From Clostridiales bacterium (GTDB lineage Bacteria; Bacillota; Clostridia; Christensenellales; Aristaeellaceae): a stretch of 64,000 bases of DNA. Of this stretch, positions 16,685 to 24,243 are shown piece by piece. The notes beneath the pieces were generated by a model. The model was not told the origin of the DNA and made no database searches. It saw only the letters and a list, made by a program, of their open reading frames with translations. Location of the stretch: NCBI GenBank assembly GCA_004555535.1, contig SFHU01000001.1:1-64000 (forward strand), written 5' to 3'. Each line of letters begins with the position of its first letter. The stretch's first letter is position 1. A program made the translations under genes and the position numbers.

Positions 16685-17446
16685 TTGATCGAATTCAAGC
16701 ATGTCTCCAAAACATATCCCAACGGCGTCAAGGGCCTCAAGGATGTGAGCCTCAAGTTTGAGCAGGGCGAGTTCGTCGCCATCATCGGCCTCTCCGGCGC
16801 GGGCAAGTCGACGCTCATCCGCACGATCAACCGCATGATCGACATCACCGAGGGCGAGCTGACCGTCGACGGCACCGACGTCATGAAGCTCTCCGGCAAG
16901 GCTCTGCGCCGCTTCCGCCGCAAGATCGGCATGATCTTCCAGTCCTTCAACCTCGTGACCCGCGCCACCGCGCTCAAAAACGTGCTCACCTCGATGGTGC
17001 CGGATATGGGCTTTGTGCGCGTGCTGCTGGGCCTGTTCACCAAAGAGCAGAAGCTCTCCGCCCTCGCCGCGCTGGACAAGGTCGGCATTCTCGACAAGGC
17101 GTATATCCGCTGCGACCAGCTCTCCGGTGGCCAGCAGCAGCGCGTCGCGCTCGCGCGTACGCTCAACCAGAACCCCTCCATCATCCTGGCGGACGAGCCC
17201 GTCGCCGCGCTCGACCCCGTGACGGCGCATCAGGTCATGGCCGACTTCAAGCGCATCAACGAGGAGATGGGCATCACCATCCTCATCAACATCCACCACG
17301 TCGACCTGGCGCTGGGCTACGCGCAGCGCGTCGTCGGCATCCGCGCGGGCGAGATCGTCTACGACGGCCCGGCCAGCGAGGTCACGCAGGAGGTGCTCGA
17401 CAGCATCTACAACGGCTCCGCCGTTCCGCAGGCCGGCGGCAACTGA
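16685..17446 (+). CDS. phnC: Phosphonate-type ABC transporter ATP-binding protein
   Basis: 253 residues. Walker A GLSGAGKST, Q-loop (FQSFNL), signature LSGGQQQRVALAR and Walker B ILADEPVAALDP are intact, and the DFKRINEE..HHVDLAL C-terminal part is typical of PhnC. The start is TTG at 16685, giving MIEFKHVSKTYPNG, with AAGGA ten bases upstream. An in-frame GTG at 16676 is possible but its ribosome site would touch the start. The longer open frame upstream runs through repeat A and is not coding. It energises the two PhnE permeases. Confidence 0.92.
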   Translation: MIEFKHVSKTYPNGVKGLKDVSLKFEQGEFVAIIGLSGAGKSTLIRTINRMIDITEGELTVDGTDVMKLSGKALRRFRRKIGMIFQSFNLVTRATALKNVLTSMVPDMGFVRVLLGLFTKEQKLSALAALDKVGILDKAYIRCDQLSGGQQQRVALARTLNQNPSIILADEPVAALDPVTAHQVMADFKRINEEMGITILINIHHVDLALGYAQRVVGIRAGEIVYDGPASEVTQEVLDSIYNGSAVPQAGGN

Positions 17447-17457
17447 GGAGGCGCAGC

Positions 17458-18309
17458 ATGAAGAAAAACGCTTCCGCCGCTGCGCGCATGCCGCTGTTTG
17501 ACCGCATCTTCAAGCCCGAAACGGTCACGCTCCCCAACGGGCACACCGTCCTGCGCCCGCGCTCGCGCACGCCGCTGATCGCCGCCATCGTGATCTTCGC
17601 GCTGGCGCTCTCCGTCAAGGTCACGGGGTTTGATCTGACGCTCATCGTCAAGCGCGCCAGCCAGCTCACCAAGATCCTCGGGCAGATCTTTCAACCCGAC
17701 GCCAGCTTCTTTGACAAGGTACTCCCGCCGCTGTTTGACACCATCAAGATGAGCATCCTCGGCTCGGTCGTCGGCTGCCTGCTCGCGCTGCCCTACGCCG
17801 TCGCCGCCTCCGCCAACATCAACCGCAGCAAGCCGCTGCTGGCCGCGCTGCGCTTTCTGCTCAACATCGTGCGCACGCTGCCCACGCTGGTCATCGCCAG
17901 CATCTGCGCGCTGGTCTTCGGTCTGGGCACGTTCGCCGGTACCGTCGCCATCGTCGTCTTCACCTTCGGCGTCGTCACCAAGATGCTCTATGAGTCCATC
18001 GAGACGGTCAACATGGGCGCGTTTGAAGCGCTCGAATCCGCCGGGGCGAACAAGTTCCAGGCCTTCTGGAGCGCCGTGTTCCCGCAGGTGCTGCCGACCT
18101 ATCTCTCCCATTGCCTGTACAGCTTTGAGATGAACGTGCGCGCCGCGTCGATTCTCGGCTACGTCGGCGCGGGCGGTTTGGGCATTCTGATCGACGAGCG
18201 CATCGGCTGGCGCGATTACAACGGTCTGGGCACGGTGCTGCTGACGCTGTTCGTCGCCGTGTTCGTGATCGAGAATCTGAGCCAGTTCCTGCGCAGCAAG
18301 CTCAGCTAA
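17458..18309 (+). CDS. phnE: Phosphonate-type ABC transporter permease, first
   Basis: 283 residues with a cytosolic N-terminus of about 45 residues and five to six TM segments. The permease coupling motif is EALESAGANKFQAFWSAVFPQVLP, close to the family EAA consensus. It starts 11 nt after phnC with GAGGAGG. It forms a heterodimeric channel with the next gene. Confidence 0.9.
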   Translation: MKKNASAAARMPLFDRIFKPETVTLPNGHTVLRPRSRTPLIAAIVIFALALSVKVTGFDLTLIVKRASQLTKILGQIFQPDASFFDKVLPPLFDTIKMSILGSVVGCLLALPYAVAASANINRSKPLLAALRFLLNIVRTLPTLVIASICALVFGLGTFAGTVAIVVFTFGVVTKMLYESIETVNMGAFEALESAGANKFQAFWSAVFPQVLPTYLSHCLYSFEMNVRAASILGYVGAGGLGILIDERIGWRDYNGLGTVLLTLFVAVFVIENLSQFLRSKLS

Positions 18310-18321
18310 GGGAGGGATACC

Positions 18322-19140
18322 ATGCAATACGCCGATCATATTCTCGAGAAATACGAATCCCGCCCGCGCAAGTGGTGGCAATACCTGCTCGTCGCGCTCA
18401 TCCTCGCGCTGCTGCTGAGCTGGTCCGCCTCCAGCATCACCTTCAAGGGCCTGGCCGCCAAGGGCGCGGAGGTCGCCAAGGGCATCTTCTGGGGCCTCGT
18501 CAAGCCCGACATGAGCATGCTGCTGACCACGGCGACCGACGGCGTGCCCTATCTGCTGATGGAGACGGTCTGCATCGCCATCCTCGGCACGGTCGTGGGC
18601 GGCATCCTCGCGCTGCCCATCAGCTTCCTGGCCAGCCCGAAGATCATGCCCAGGCCCGTCGCGTTCCTCTTCAACGCGCTGATCCTGCTGATCCGCACGC
18701 TGCCCTCGATCGTCTGGGCGCTGATCTGGATCCGCGTGACCGGCCCGGGCGCGTTCTGCGGCGTCATCACGCAGAGCATCTGCTCCATCGGCATGATCTC
18801 CAAGATGTACATGACCGCCATCGCCGACTTGGACACGAGCATTCTCGAATCGCTGGACGCCTCGGGCTGCACGGCCTTCCAGAAGGTGCGCTACGGCATC
18901 ATCCCCCAGCTCACGCCGAACATCATCTCCACCGTGATCTACCGCTTTGACATCAACATCAAGGACGCGACCACGCTGGGCATCGTCGGCGCGGGCGGCA
19001 TCGGCGCGGCGCTGATTCAGTGCATCAACTCCCGCCGCTGGACGATGGTCGGCTCGTTCATCCTCGCGATGATCGTGCTGATGCTCGTCATCGAGTTCGC
19101 CTCCACGCGCATCCGCGCGAAGCTCGCAAGGGGACAATAA
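18322..19140 (+). CDS. phnE: Phosphonate-type ABC transporter permease, second
   Basis: 272 residues, homologous to the preceding permease (SLDASGCTAFQKVRYGIIPQLTP coupling loop; GIVGAGGIGAAL near the C-terminus). It starts 12 nt after the first permease with GGGAGG. Two PhnE-type subunits per operon are common when the transporter is a heterodimer. Confidence 0.9.
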   Translation: MQYADHILEKYESRPRKWWQYLLVALILALLLSWSASSITFKGLAAKGAEVAKGIFWGLVKPDMSMLLTTATDGVPYLLMETVCIAILGTVVGGILALPISFLASPKIMPRPVAFLFNALILLIRTLPSIVWALIWIRVTGPGAFCGVITQSICSIGMISKMYMTAIADLDTSILESLDASGCTAFQKVRYGIIPQLTPNIISTVIYRFDINIKDATTLGIVGAGGIGAALIQCINSRRWTMVGSFILAMIVLMLVIEFASTRIRAKLARGQ

Positions 19141-19160
19141 CCGCAGAGCATCGTTTTCAG

Positions 19161-19230
19161 CCGCGAAGCGAAGGTGGGGTCCGGGGATGAAATCCCCGGT
19201 CAGGGGCCCGGGGGATGAAATCCCCCGGAC
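19161..19230 (+). repeat. Intergenic element A, copy 3 (modules A1 and two A2-type hairpins)
   Basis: Starts 20 bp after the second phnE stop: A1 (GCGAAGCGAAGG), then CCGGGGATGAAATCCCCGG and CGGGGGATGAAATCCCCCG. The 19141-19344 gap contains nothing else clear except a ribosome-site-poor start for the next gene. Confidence 0.75.
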
Positions 19231-19344
19231 GCATCCCGCGCCTTCGCTTTTTCTGCACCCGCCGCCGCTTCGCCGCTGTCGCCGCAGGCGGCCTGCAGCG
19301 GCGAACACGCCAACCCTCATTCAAACTCTGACAAGGACACCATC

Positions 19345-20901
19345 ATGGACAAGACACTCACCATCCGCTATACCTCCGACACCCACGGCTATCTCTACCC
19401 GACGAATTACGCCGACCGCGAGGCGCGGGACATGGGCCTGATGAAGTTGGCCTCGGAATTCCCGCATGACGGCAACACGCTCATCCTCGACGGCGGCGAC
19501 ACGATTCAGGGCTCGCCGATGACGAACCTCTACCACCGCCTGACGCCCGGGGAGCGCGCGCAGTGCATGCAGAGCGATGCCTGCGGCGCGCACCCCTTCG
19601 CCGCGATGATGAACCTGGCGGGCTACCAGTATGTGACGCTGGGCAACCACGACTTCAACAACGGCCTTGACGCCCTGAACGACTACCTCACGAATCTCGA
19701 CGCGCTCTGCCTGTGCTGCAACATCCGCGACCGGGAGAGCCGCCTGCCCATCGCGCCCTACGCGATCCACATGCTCGACAACGGGCTGCGCGTGGGTCTG
19801 GTCGGCGCGTGCACGCCGTTCGTGCGCCGCTGGGAGCACCCGGCGACCGTCGCGCAGCTGGTCATCGAGGACCCGATTCCCGCCTGCCGGGAGGCGCTTG
19901 AGGCCATCCGCGGCCGCTGCGACGTGACCGTGCTGCTCTACCACGGCGGCTTTGAGTGCGACCTGGAGACGGGGCGCGTGCTCTCCGCAAGCGGGGAAAA
20001 CGAGGCCTGCCGCATCTGCCGGGAGCTCGACTTTGACCTCGTGCTCACGGGCCATCAGCATGCGCCGGTCGCCGGTGTGCGCATCGGCAACAGCTATGCC
20101 GTGCAGCCGGGCTACCGCGCGCCGCACGCCTGCGCCGTCACCGTCACCGTGCATGAGGACGGCAGCAAGGCCTTTGACAGCGCGCTGCTGCCCGCCAAGG
20201 GGGAGCCTTTGCCACAGGCCGCGGCGCTGCTCGCTCCGCTGGAAGCGCGGGTGCAGCGCTGGCTCGACACGCCGGCGGGGCACCTTGACCGCGCGCTCGA
20301 GGCGGGCGACCACCTCGACAAGGCCGCACATGGCAGCAACCTGATGAACTTCTTCAACACCGTGCAGCTCGAGGCGTCCGGCGCGCAGGTTTCCTCCTGC
20401 TCGATGCCCAACGAGCTCAAGGGCCTGCCGCAGACCGTCACCATCCGCGACGTCGTCTCGACCTACATCTACACGAACACGCTCGTCGTGCTCGAGCTGA
20501 AGGGCGAGACGCTGCGCCGCTACATCGAGCGCTCCGCCGCCTACTTTGACCACGACGCGCAGGGAAAGCTCTGCATCTCCGACGAATTCCTGCGCCCGAA
20601 GGTGCAGCACTACAACTACGACTTCTTCTCCGGCATCGACTATGTGATCGACACGCGCCGCCCGGTCGGCAGCCGCGTCACCTCGATGAAGCTCAACGGC
20701 CGCGAGATTGCCGATGACGAACCCGTCTCCGTCTGCGTGAACAGCTACCGCGCCTGCGGCACGGGCGAATACGGCATGCTGCTGGGGCAGAAGGTGCTGC
20801 GCGACGTGCAGACCGACGTCGCCGACGCGATCATCGAGTACATCGTCGCCCACCCGCAGATCACCGTGGACACGCACCGCTACTGCACGGTAATCGAGTG
20901 A
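19345..20901 (+). CDS. 5'-nucleotidase / cyclic phosphodiesterase family metallophosphatase, no signal peptide
   Basis: 518 residues. The N-terminal calcineurin-like domain shows YTSDTHG (metal site), DGGDTIQGSP, LGNHDFNNG and GHQHAPV; the C-terminal 5'-nucleotidase domain begins near residue 310 and ends with the substrate-binding NSYRACGTGEYG. Family members are usually exported (UshA, YfkN); this one lacks a signal peptide and starts MDKTLTIRYTSDTHG, so it should act inside the cell. Position directly after phnDCEE suggests it dephosphorylates an imported phosphate ester or nucleotide. Confidence 0.88.
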   Translation: MDKTLTIRYTSDTHGYLYPTNYADREARDMGLMKLASEFPHDGNTLILDGGDTIQGSPMTNLYHRLTPGERAQCMQSDACGAHPFAAMMNLAGYQYVTLGNHDFNNGLDALNDYLTNLDALCLCCNIRDRESRLPIAPYAIHMLDNGLRVGLVGACTPFVRRWEHPATVAQLVIEDPIPACREALEAIRGRCDVTVLLYHGGFECDLETGRVLSASGENEACRICRELDFDLVLTGHQHAPVAGVRIGNSYAVQPGYRAPHACAVTVTVHEDGSKAFDSALLPAKGEPLPQAAALLAPLEARVQRWLDTPAGHLDRALEAGDHLDKAAHGSNLMNFFNTVQLEASGAQVSSCSMPNELKGLPQTVTIRDVVSTYIYTNTLVVLELKGETLRRYIERSAAYFDHDAQGKLCISDEFLRPKVQHYNYDFFSGIDYVIDTRRPVGSRVTSMKLNGREIADDEPVSVCVNSYRACGTGEYGMLLGQKVLRDVQTDVADAIIEYIVAHPQITVDTHRYCTVIE

Positions 20902-20918
20902 GCATCGCCCAAAAACAG

Positions 20919-20954
20919 CCGGCGGACAGAGCGCTCTGTCCGCCGGTTCTTTTC
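20919..20954. terminator. Bidirectional terminator between the nucleotidase and aminotransferase genes
   Basis: Perfect palindrome of 28 bp (20919-20946) followed by TTCTTTTC on the plus strand; the minus strand has CTGTTTTTGG after the stem. Confidence 0.85.
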
Positions 20955-20984
20955 TGTCTGTTTTCGTTGAAGCGCTGCTTTGCC

Positions 20985-22127
20985 TCACGCCTCAAGCGCT
21001 CTGACAAACGCCTCCAGCCGGTCCATGCCCTCCTCGAGCTGCGCCATCGCGTAGCAGGTGGAGATGCGCACATGGCCTGTGGAGCCGAAGCACTCCGCCG
21101 GGATCAGCGCGAGCTTCCCTTCGTGCATCAGCCTGTCGCAGAAGGTTTCCGCGCTCATTGAAAAGCGTTCCACGGAGGGATAGATGTAAAACGCGCCGCC
21201 GGGCAGGGTGACGTCAAGCCCCATGCCGCGAAGGCGATGATAGACGTAGTCGCGCCGCCGCTCATACTGCGCGCGCATCTCCTCCGCCGGCAGGTCAAAA
21301 ACGCCCTCGCAGCCGCGCTGCACGCAGCCGGGCACGCTCACCACGAGGAAGCTGTGCGCCTTGCGCATCTGCGCCATGACGGGCGCGTCCGCCGCCGCGA
21401 AGCCGACGCGCACGCCGGTCATCGCGTAGGTTTTGGAGAGCGCGCTCACGTAGATCAGCCGGTCGCGCAGCGCGGAGTCGCCCATCAGCGTGGGCAGCTC
21501 CCCGTAGACGATGCGGTCGTAGACGCTGTCGGCGATGAGGAAGAGGTCGTGCTCAAGCGCCGCCTCCCTGAGCGCCGACAGGGAGTCTTCCCCCAGCACC
21601 GCGCCCGTCGGATTGTTGGGCGAGGCGAAGAGAATCGCGCGCGTGCGCGGCGTGATGTGCGCGGAAAGGTTCTCCCTCGTGATCGCGAAGCCGTCCGGCG
21701 TCGTCTCCATCGGGACATACACGCCGCCGCAAAGCTCGATCTGCGGCCTGTACAGGCCAAAGGCCGGCACGGGCACGATCACCTCGTCCCCGGGATTGAG
21801 GATCGCCATCAGCGCACAGGCGAGCGCCTCCGTCGAGCCGACGGTCACGACGGTCTCCTCCGGCGCGTAGTCCGCGTGAAAGCGGCCGTTGATGTGCGCG
21901 GCCACCTGCTCAAGCAGCTCCGGATAGCCGGCGTTCGGCGGATAGTGCGTCTCCCCGGCGAGGATCGCCTCCGCGATGCGCGAGCGCACGGGCAGCGGCG
22001 CGTCAAAGTCCGGCTCGCCGATGGTCAGCGCGAGGCAGCCGGGAATGGTCCTGGCCGTCTGGCCGATGCGCCGGATGCCGCTGGGCGGATTGGCGCACAG
22101 GCGGCGGTTCAAAAGCTCCTGCATCAT
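20985..22127 (-). CDS. PLP-dependent aminotransferase, class I/II (PatA-like)
   Basis: 380 residues, fold type I. Motifs: TIGEPDF (substrate site), SPNNPTGA (about 170), DSVYD, and the PLP-lysine block SALSKTYAMTGVRVGF (Lys near 230), with a C-terminal HVRISTCYA arginine that binds the substrate carboxylate. It may use aspartate, branched-chain or aromatic amino acids; specificity cannot be assigned. The ATG overlaps the flavin-reductase stop, with GGAGG upstream. Confidence 0.9.
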   Translation of the reverse strand: MMQELLNRRLCANPPSGIRRIGQTARTIPGCLALTIGEPDFDAPLPVRSRIAEAILAGETHYPPNAGYPELLEQVAAHINGRFHADYAPEETVVTVGSTEALACALMAILNPGDEVIVPVPAFGLYRPQIELCGGVYVPMETTPDGFAITRENLSAHITPRTRAILFASPNNPTGAVLGEDSLSALREAALEHDLFLIADSVYDRIVYGELPTLMGDSALRDRLIYVSALSKTYAMTGVRVGFAAADAPVMAQMRKAHSFLVVSVPGCVQRGCEGVFDLPAEEMRAQYERRRDYVYHRLRGMGLDVTLPGGAFYIYPSVERFSMSAETFCDRLMHEGKLALIPAECFGSTGHVRISTCYAMAQLEEGMDRLEAFVRALEA

Positions 22128-22810
22128 GGGCGTTTTCCTCCCCGCGTTCTTGTTCCCCTGCCGCGTCTTGCGCGCGGCCCTTCGCCGTCCTTCCCCGCGC
22201 AGGGCTTGCCCAGCCGCCGCCGCAGAACCTCCTCGCGCGCGACGGAATAGCCGAAGAAGCCCTCCGGCCTCTCCCGCAGCGGGAAGTATTCCCCGTGCGC
22301 ATAGGCGACGAGGTTCGCCCGGGCGAGGTGCAGACTGCCGTCCGCGTCAAAGAGCGCGTCGCGGACGTAGACCTCCTCAATCGCGCAGAGGAACAGGTCG
22401 TGCGAGCCGAGCGGGAGCCGCTGCCTGACGCGGCAGCAGAGGAAGGCCGGCGCCTCCGCTAGCGCGGGCGCGGGAAAGCCCGGCACCTCGCGCGCGTGCA
22501 GGCCCATCGCCTCGAATTTATCGACGTCGCGCCCGCTTTTGACGCCGCAGAAGTCCGCCGCGCGGCAGAGCGGCTGATCGATCAGGTTGAGGCAGAAGGC
22601 CCCGCTCTGCACGATCTGCGCGTGGGAGTGGCGCTGCGGGCGGATGGAGACGGAGAGCATCGGCGGATCCGTGTTGACGATCCCCGTCCAGGCGACGGTG
22701 ATCAGGTTGTCCCGCTCAAAGCCCGGCTCCGTTCCCCGGCAGGAGAGCAGCACGGCGGGCACGGGGGAGAGGAACGTCGTCGGCCCGATGGGGCGGAAGT
22801 TCTTGCCCAT
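22124..22810 (-). CDS. Flavin reductase-like FMN-binding protein
   Basis: 228 residues. The FMN-binding split-barrel pattern is visible: LLSCRG..NLITVAWTGIVNTDPPMLSVSIRPQRHS, then GAFCLNL and an FDxLDxF-like KFEAMGL. It would bind FMN and transfer electrons or reduce flavin. The last 30 residues are Arg/Gly/Lys rich (GPRARRGRGTRTRGGKR) and unlike the family, possibly an added tail. It lies 2 nt from the ADH gene and overlaps the aminotransferase. Confidence 0.85.
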   Translation of the reverse strand: MGKNFRPIGPTTFLSPVPAVLLSCRGTEPGFERDNLITVAWTGIVNTDPPMLSVSIRPQRHSHAQIVQSGAFCLNLIDQPLCRAADFCGVKSGRDVDKFEAMGLHAREVPGFPAPALAEAPAFLCCRVRQRLPLGSHDLFLCAIEEVYVRDALFDADGSLHLARANLVAYAHGEYFPLRERPEGFFGYSVAREEVLRRRLGKPCAGKDGEGPRARRGRGTRTRGGKRP

Positions 22811-22812
22811 GC

Positions 22813-23982
22813 TCAGCCCTTCGCCGCGATGCGCAGCACGTCCTCAATCTGCGGCGGATACAGCTCGACGAAGTGGCCGGTCTTGCCGTCCACGACGCTG
22901 CGCGCCAGCGTGGGGATGTCCGCCTCGCAGCCGCCGACCTCGGCGAGCGTATGCGGCATGCCGATGGAGGTGAAGAAGGACTGCAGCGCGTCGATGCCCG
23001 CCAGGGCGATCTCCTCGTCGCTGCGGCCCTGCGTCTCAACGCCCCAGACGGCCGTCGCAAAGCGCACAAAGCGCGCGACGTCGTGCTTGTAGGTGTACTT
23101 CATCCAGGCCGGGAAGAGGACGGACAGACTCGCGCCGTGCGCGCAGTCGTACTTCGCGGAGAGCTCGTGGCCGATCCTGTGGCTGGCCCAGTCCTGCTCG
23201 CGGCCCACGCCCACGGAGTTGTTGTGCGCGAGCGTGCCCGCCCACATCAGCGTCGCGTGGGACTCGTAGTCCGTGCTGTTGGCGAGCGCGACGGGCGCGG
23301 CGTCGATGATCGACAGGAGCAGCGCCTCGGCGAGCCGGTCGGTCAGCGCGACGTCGGGCGTGTTGGTGAAGTAGCGCTCCATGATGTGCGCCATCATGTC
23401 CGTGATGCCGCAGGCGAGCTGGTAGCGCGGGAGCGTGAAGGTCAGCTCCGGGTTCATGATCGCAAAGCGCGGGCGGTGCAGCTCGACGTTGAGGCCGCGC
23501 TTGAGGTTGCCGTCAAGCTGGGTGATGACGGCGGAGTTGCTGCCCTCGCTGCCCGCCGCCGGGATGGTCAGCACGCAGCCCACGGGCAGCGCCGTCTTCG
23601 GCACGGCCTTGCCGCTGTAGAAATCCCAGAAATCGCCGTCGTAGGGCACGCCGTCGCCGATGGCCTTGGCCGTGTCGATGACGGAGCCGCCGCCCACGGC
23701 GAGCAGGAAGTCAAGCCCGTTCTCCCGGCACAGGCGGATGCCCTCGTAGACCAGGTCGCTGCGCGGGTTGGGCTTCACGCCGCCCATTTCGACATGCGCG
23801 ACGCCCGCGGCGTCGAGCGAGGCGAGCACCTGGTCAAGCAGCCCGCTGCGCACGACGCTGCCGCCGCCATAGACGACGAGCGCGCGCGTGCCGCCCGCCT
23901 CGCGCACGAGACGGCCAGCCTCCTGCTGCGTGCCGCGGCCAAAGACGAACTTCGTCGGGGAACAGAATTCAAAATTCAGCAT
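22813..23982 (-). CDS. Iron-containing alcohol dehydrogenase (BdhA/YqhD type)
   Basis: 389 residues. Type III ADH signatures: VVYGGGSVVRSG, VGGGSVIDTAKAI, the PAAGSEGSNSAVI block, and metal ligands in the LACGITDMMAHIMERYF and GREQDWASHRIGHELSAKYDCAHG segments. It probably reduces aldehydes with NADPH (butanol dehydrogenase-like). ATG at 23982 has GGGAGG; the ATG at 24018 has none. It heads the three-gene operon with the flavin reductase and aminotransferase. Confidence 0.93.
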   Translation of the reverse strand: MLNFEFCSPTKFVFGRGTQQEAGRLVREAGGTRALVVYGGGSVVRSGLLDQVLASLDAAGVAHVEMGGVKPNPRSDLVYEGIRLCRENGLDFLLAVGGGSVIDTAKAIGDGVPYDGDFWDFYSGKAVPKTALPVGCVLTIPAAGSEGSNSAVITQLDGNLKRGLNVELHRPRFAIMNPELTFTLPRYQLACGITDMMAHIMERYFTNTPDVALTDRLAEALLLSIIDAAPVALANSTDYESHATLMWAGTLAHNNSVGVGREQDWASHRIGHELSAKYDCAHGASLSVLFPAWMKYTYKHDVARFVRFATAVWGVETQGRSDEEIALAGIDALQSFFTSIGMPHTLAEVGGCEADIPTLARSVVDGKTGHFVELYPPQIEDVLRIAAKG

Positions 23983-24044
23983 GTTGAGTCCTCCCTGTGG
24001 ACGGGCGATGTTCTGCAAAAGGGCCCCGCCCCATATTCTCCCTT

Positions 24045-24073
24045 ATGATACATGCGCGGGAAAACAAAATCAA
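24045..24073 (-). promoter_or_regulatory. Promoter of the ADH operon
   Basis: TTGATT (24068-24073), 17-bp spacer, TATCAT (24045-24050) on the minus strand. Confidence 0.55.
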
Positions 24074-24162
24074 CAGAAATTTCCAAACCCGTGCAAGAAT
24101 CAGGGCGCGCGAGACGTCATATTGTCAGAAGCGTTTTCCCGGCCCTGCGGCGGGGCTTTCTG

Positions 24163-24191
24163 TTGCATCGGCGGGGAAAACGTGATAAGAT
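24163..24191 (+). promoter_or_regulatory. Promoter of the surface-protein gene
   Basis: TTGCAT (24163-24168), 17-bp spacer, TAAGAT (24186-24191). Ribosome site GGAGG precedes the ATG at 24244. Confidence 0.5.
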
Positions 24192-24243
24192 GAGGAAAGA
24201 ATGAACGGGCCGTTCCCGGCTTTGGATATGGAGGGAAATATTT

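Noticed and set aside
17407..19320. 637-codon open frame on the minus strand antisense to phnE genes
   Set aside because: Composition is Arg/Asp/Gly/Gln-rich with no domain and exactly mirrors the third-position GC of the real genes; no ribosome site.
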